From contig JASAON010001363.1 in assembly GCA_030849065.1 (NCBI GenBank), positions 1 through 16,713 of the forward strand: a stretch of DNA of 16,713 nt, given 5' to 3'. Shown here one piece after another: positions 15,931-16,713 of the stretch; position 1 is the stretch's first letter, and each line of letters opens with the position of its first letter. The stretch comes from Jaenimonas drosophilae (taxonomy: Eukaryota > Euglenozoa > Kinetoplastea > Trypanosomatida > Trypanosomatidae). Both the position numbers and the translations under genes were made by a program. Under the pieces are notes generated by a model. That model did no database searches, had not been told where the DNA came from, and saw only the letters and a list, made by a program, of their open reading frames with translations.

Positions 15931-15960
15931 AGGTGAGATGCCATGGTGAGTGAGTGTGCA

Positions 15961-16296
15961 TCACTTCACAACGAGGTTGGCCGTGAAGGTCTTATCTGCC
16001 GCATTCGATGGCTCAAAGGAGCGTGCGTAGATGAGCACCAGTTGGTGCTGCCCCGCTTTTTGTGGTATAATTGTGAAGATGTACTCACCGCCGGCACCGA
16101 CCATCTTCGTCTTGGCCGGGTGATACTCGGCCGAAACATTGAAATTTTCATCGCTGAGTTGCGTGGGCTCGTGAAATCCGGCACGGGTCCACGTGAATCC
16201 CGTCGTTGGGTTGCCCTGTAGGTGAACCCTGAGAGGCTCTGCGACAGCCACGTTGAAGGTCTTGCCACTATCCTGAATGGAGAGCTTCTTGTGCAT
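15961..16296 (-). CDS. ICP: Chagasin-family (MEROPS I42) inhibitor of cysteine peptidases
   Basis: A 111-residue protein from the ATG at 16294-16296 to TGA at 15961-15963, the same size as chagasin (110 residues). The three inhibitory loops can be placed: NPTTGF (29-34, loop 2, canonical), GAGG within MVGAGGEYIF (67-70, loop 4, canonical GxGG), and YARSFEP (RSF at 92-94, loop 6, where chagasin has RPW). The family inhibits papain-like (clan CA) cysteine peptidases by wedging these loops into the active site. No signal peptide is visible, so it is probably cytosolic or vesicular as in trypanosomatids. A longer frame to 16428 starts at an upstream ATG but crosses the splice acceptor at 16370 and does not look like a signal peptide joined to the domain. 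Confidence 0.92.
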   Translation of the reverse strand: MHKKLSIQDSGKTFNVAVAEPLRVHLQGNPTTGFTWTRAGFHEPTQLSDENFNVSAEYHPAKTKMVGAGGEYIFTIIPQKAGQHQLVLIYARSFEPSNAADKTFTANLVVK

Positions 16297-16713
16297 TCTG
16301 CCGGATACAAGTGTTGGGAAGAGAGGTGGTATGTTTTGTGTGTGTGTGTGTGTGGGAACGCGTGAAGATCTGGAAAAGAAGAGGAATGACGGAACACATA
16401 TTCGATATCCAAGAAGATACATCAGCATCAGAACATCTCAGAAACTCTTATGAGTGGAAACATACACACGCACACAACCTTCTACCATGATGCCAATATT
16501 CACATCACCACATACCTCACGAGGCCCATGAGTGATGTGTTGTGGGGGAGCATACATGGCCGCCTAATCTGCCGCCAAATATAAACAAGGAGAAGAAACA
16601 CGATGCATGATTTCACACATTTCAAATCAAAACTATTCACGCATGTTTCCATCGGTGTGATAAGCTCAAACAATGACTGCACATCATTCACACAAAACGA
16701 TACAAAACAAGAG
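16297..16713. other. Right-end spacer upstream of the chagasin-like gene
   Basis: It contains a (GT)n run (16338-16354) and the chagasin-like acceptor. From about 16430 to the window end it is AT-richer DNA with no credible frame on either strand, probably the 3' UTR of the next gene upstream in the unit. Confidence 0.6.
16370..16386 (-). promoter_or_regulatory. Predicted trans-splice acceptor for the chagasin-like gene
   Basis: The sense tract CCTCTTCTTTTCC ends in AG at 16371-16370, giving a 73-nt leader with a (CA)n repeat and no ATG. A later AG at 16299-16298 would leave a leader of one nucleotide and is less likely. Confidence 0.6.

Larger units (their letters stand above)
15231..15960 (-). 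other. 730-bp spacer: chagasin-like gene 3' UTR and KEOPS-subunit leader
   Basis: No coding gene is supported. It holds a G-rich tract (15913-15930 on plus), a possible extra pyrimidine tract and AG (AG at 15886-15885), a (CAA)n stretch (15763-15783) and the splice acceptor for the KEOPS-like gene. A minus-strand frame open over 15278-15961 has no recognisable domain. Its Val8 run from GTT triplets is unlike the CAA-sense runs seen in real genes here. Confidence 0.65.

Noticed and set aside
15278..15964. 228-codon open frame on the minus strand in the long spacer
   Set aside because: It overlaps the chagasin-like stop, has no recognisable domain, and is His/Cys/Val repeat-rich. Its GTT triplets read as Val8, unlike real genes here. 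Pyrimidine-rich sense strands are naturally poor in stop codons, so long open frames arise by chance.

Overview
This window looks like part of a kinetoplastid (Euglenozoa) nuclear genome, most plausibly a free-living bodonid such as Bodo or a relative; the species is a guess. Reasons: all eleven recognisable genes lie on the minus strand without introns, as in a trypanosome-type polycistronic unit. Almost every gene is preceded by a pyrimidine-rich tract and an AG, the layout of a spliced-leader trans-splice acceptor. The gene set (chagasin-type inhibitor, divergent Tim17-like protein, TFIIH p44, SMYD-like SET proteins) also fits. GC is intermediate. Triplet microsatellites (CAA/GTT and GAT/ATC classes) are abundant in coding and spacer DNA.

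Order in the direction of transcription (right to left): chagasin-like cysteine-peptidase inhibitor (15961-16296); CGI121/TPRKB-like KEOPS subunit (14520-15230); SET protein with a degenerate MYND finger (12837-14345); IBA57/YgfZ-like Fe-S factor (11394-12539); CDC20/CDH1 APC/C activator (8443-10695); UBC12-like E2 (7162-7821); Tim17-superfamily-like membrane protein (5399-6883); SMYD-type SET-MYND protein with a TPR-like N-terminus (3921-5174); TFIIH p44/SSL1 (2484-3701); unrecognised, probably mitochondrial protein (1431-2252); SpoU/TrmH RNA methyltransferase, cut by the left edge (1-1206). The genes do not form one pathway, as is normal for kinetoplastid units. They cover mitochondrial functions, cell-cycle proteolysis, protein and RNA modification, and transcription/repair.

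Seven spacers are 174-297 bp; three are long (621, 698 and 730 bp). I found no convincing extra gene in the long ones. The spacer before CDC20/CDH1 contains 515 bp with no ATG on the sense strand and two good splice-acceptor regions, suggesting a long leader or alternative trans-splicing. More generally, leaders between the chosen acceptor and start have no upstream ATG, and GAT-class repeats in leaders are oriented so that they cannot create one.

The most notable points are this ATG exclusion with repeat-orientation bias, a 34-residue insertion between the HPN motif and catalytic Cys of the UBC12-like E2, a degenerate C-box plus LR tail in the CDC20/CDH1 protein, and a variant third loop in the chagasin-like inhibitor. 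I see no clear multi-gene system that is new.
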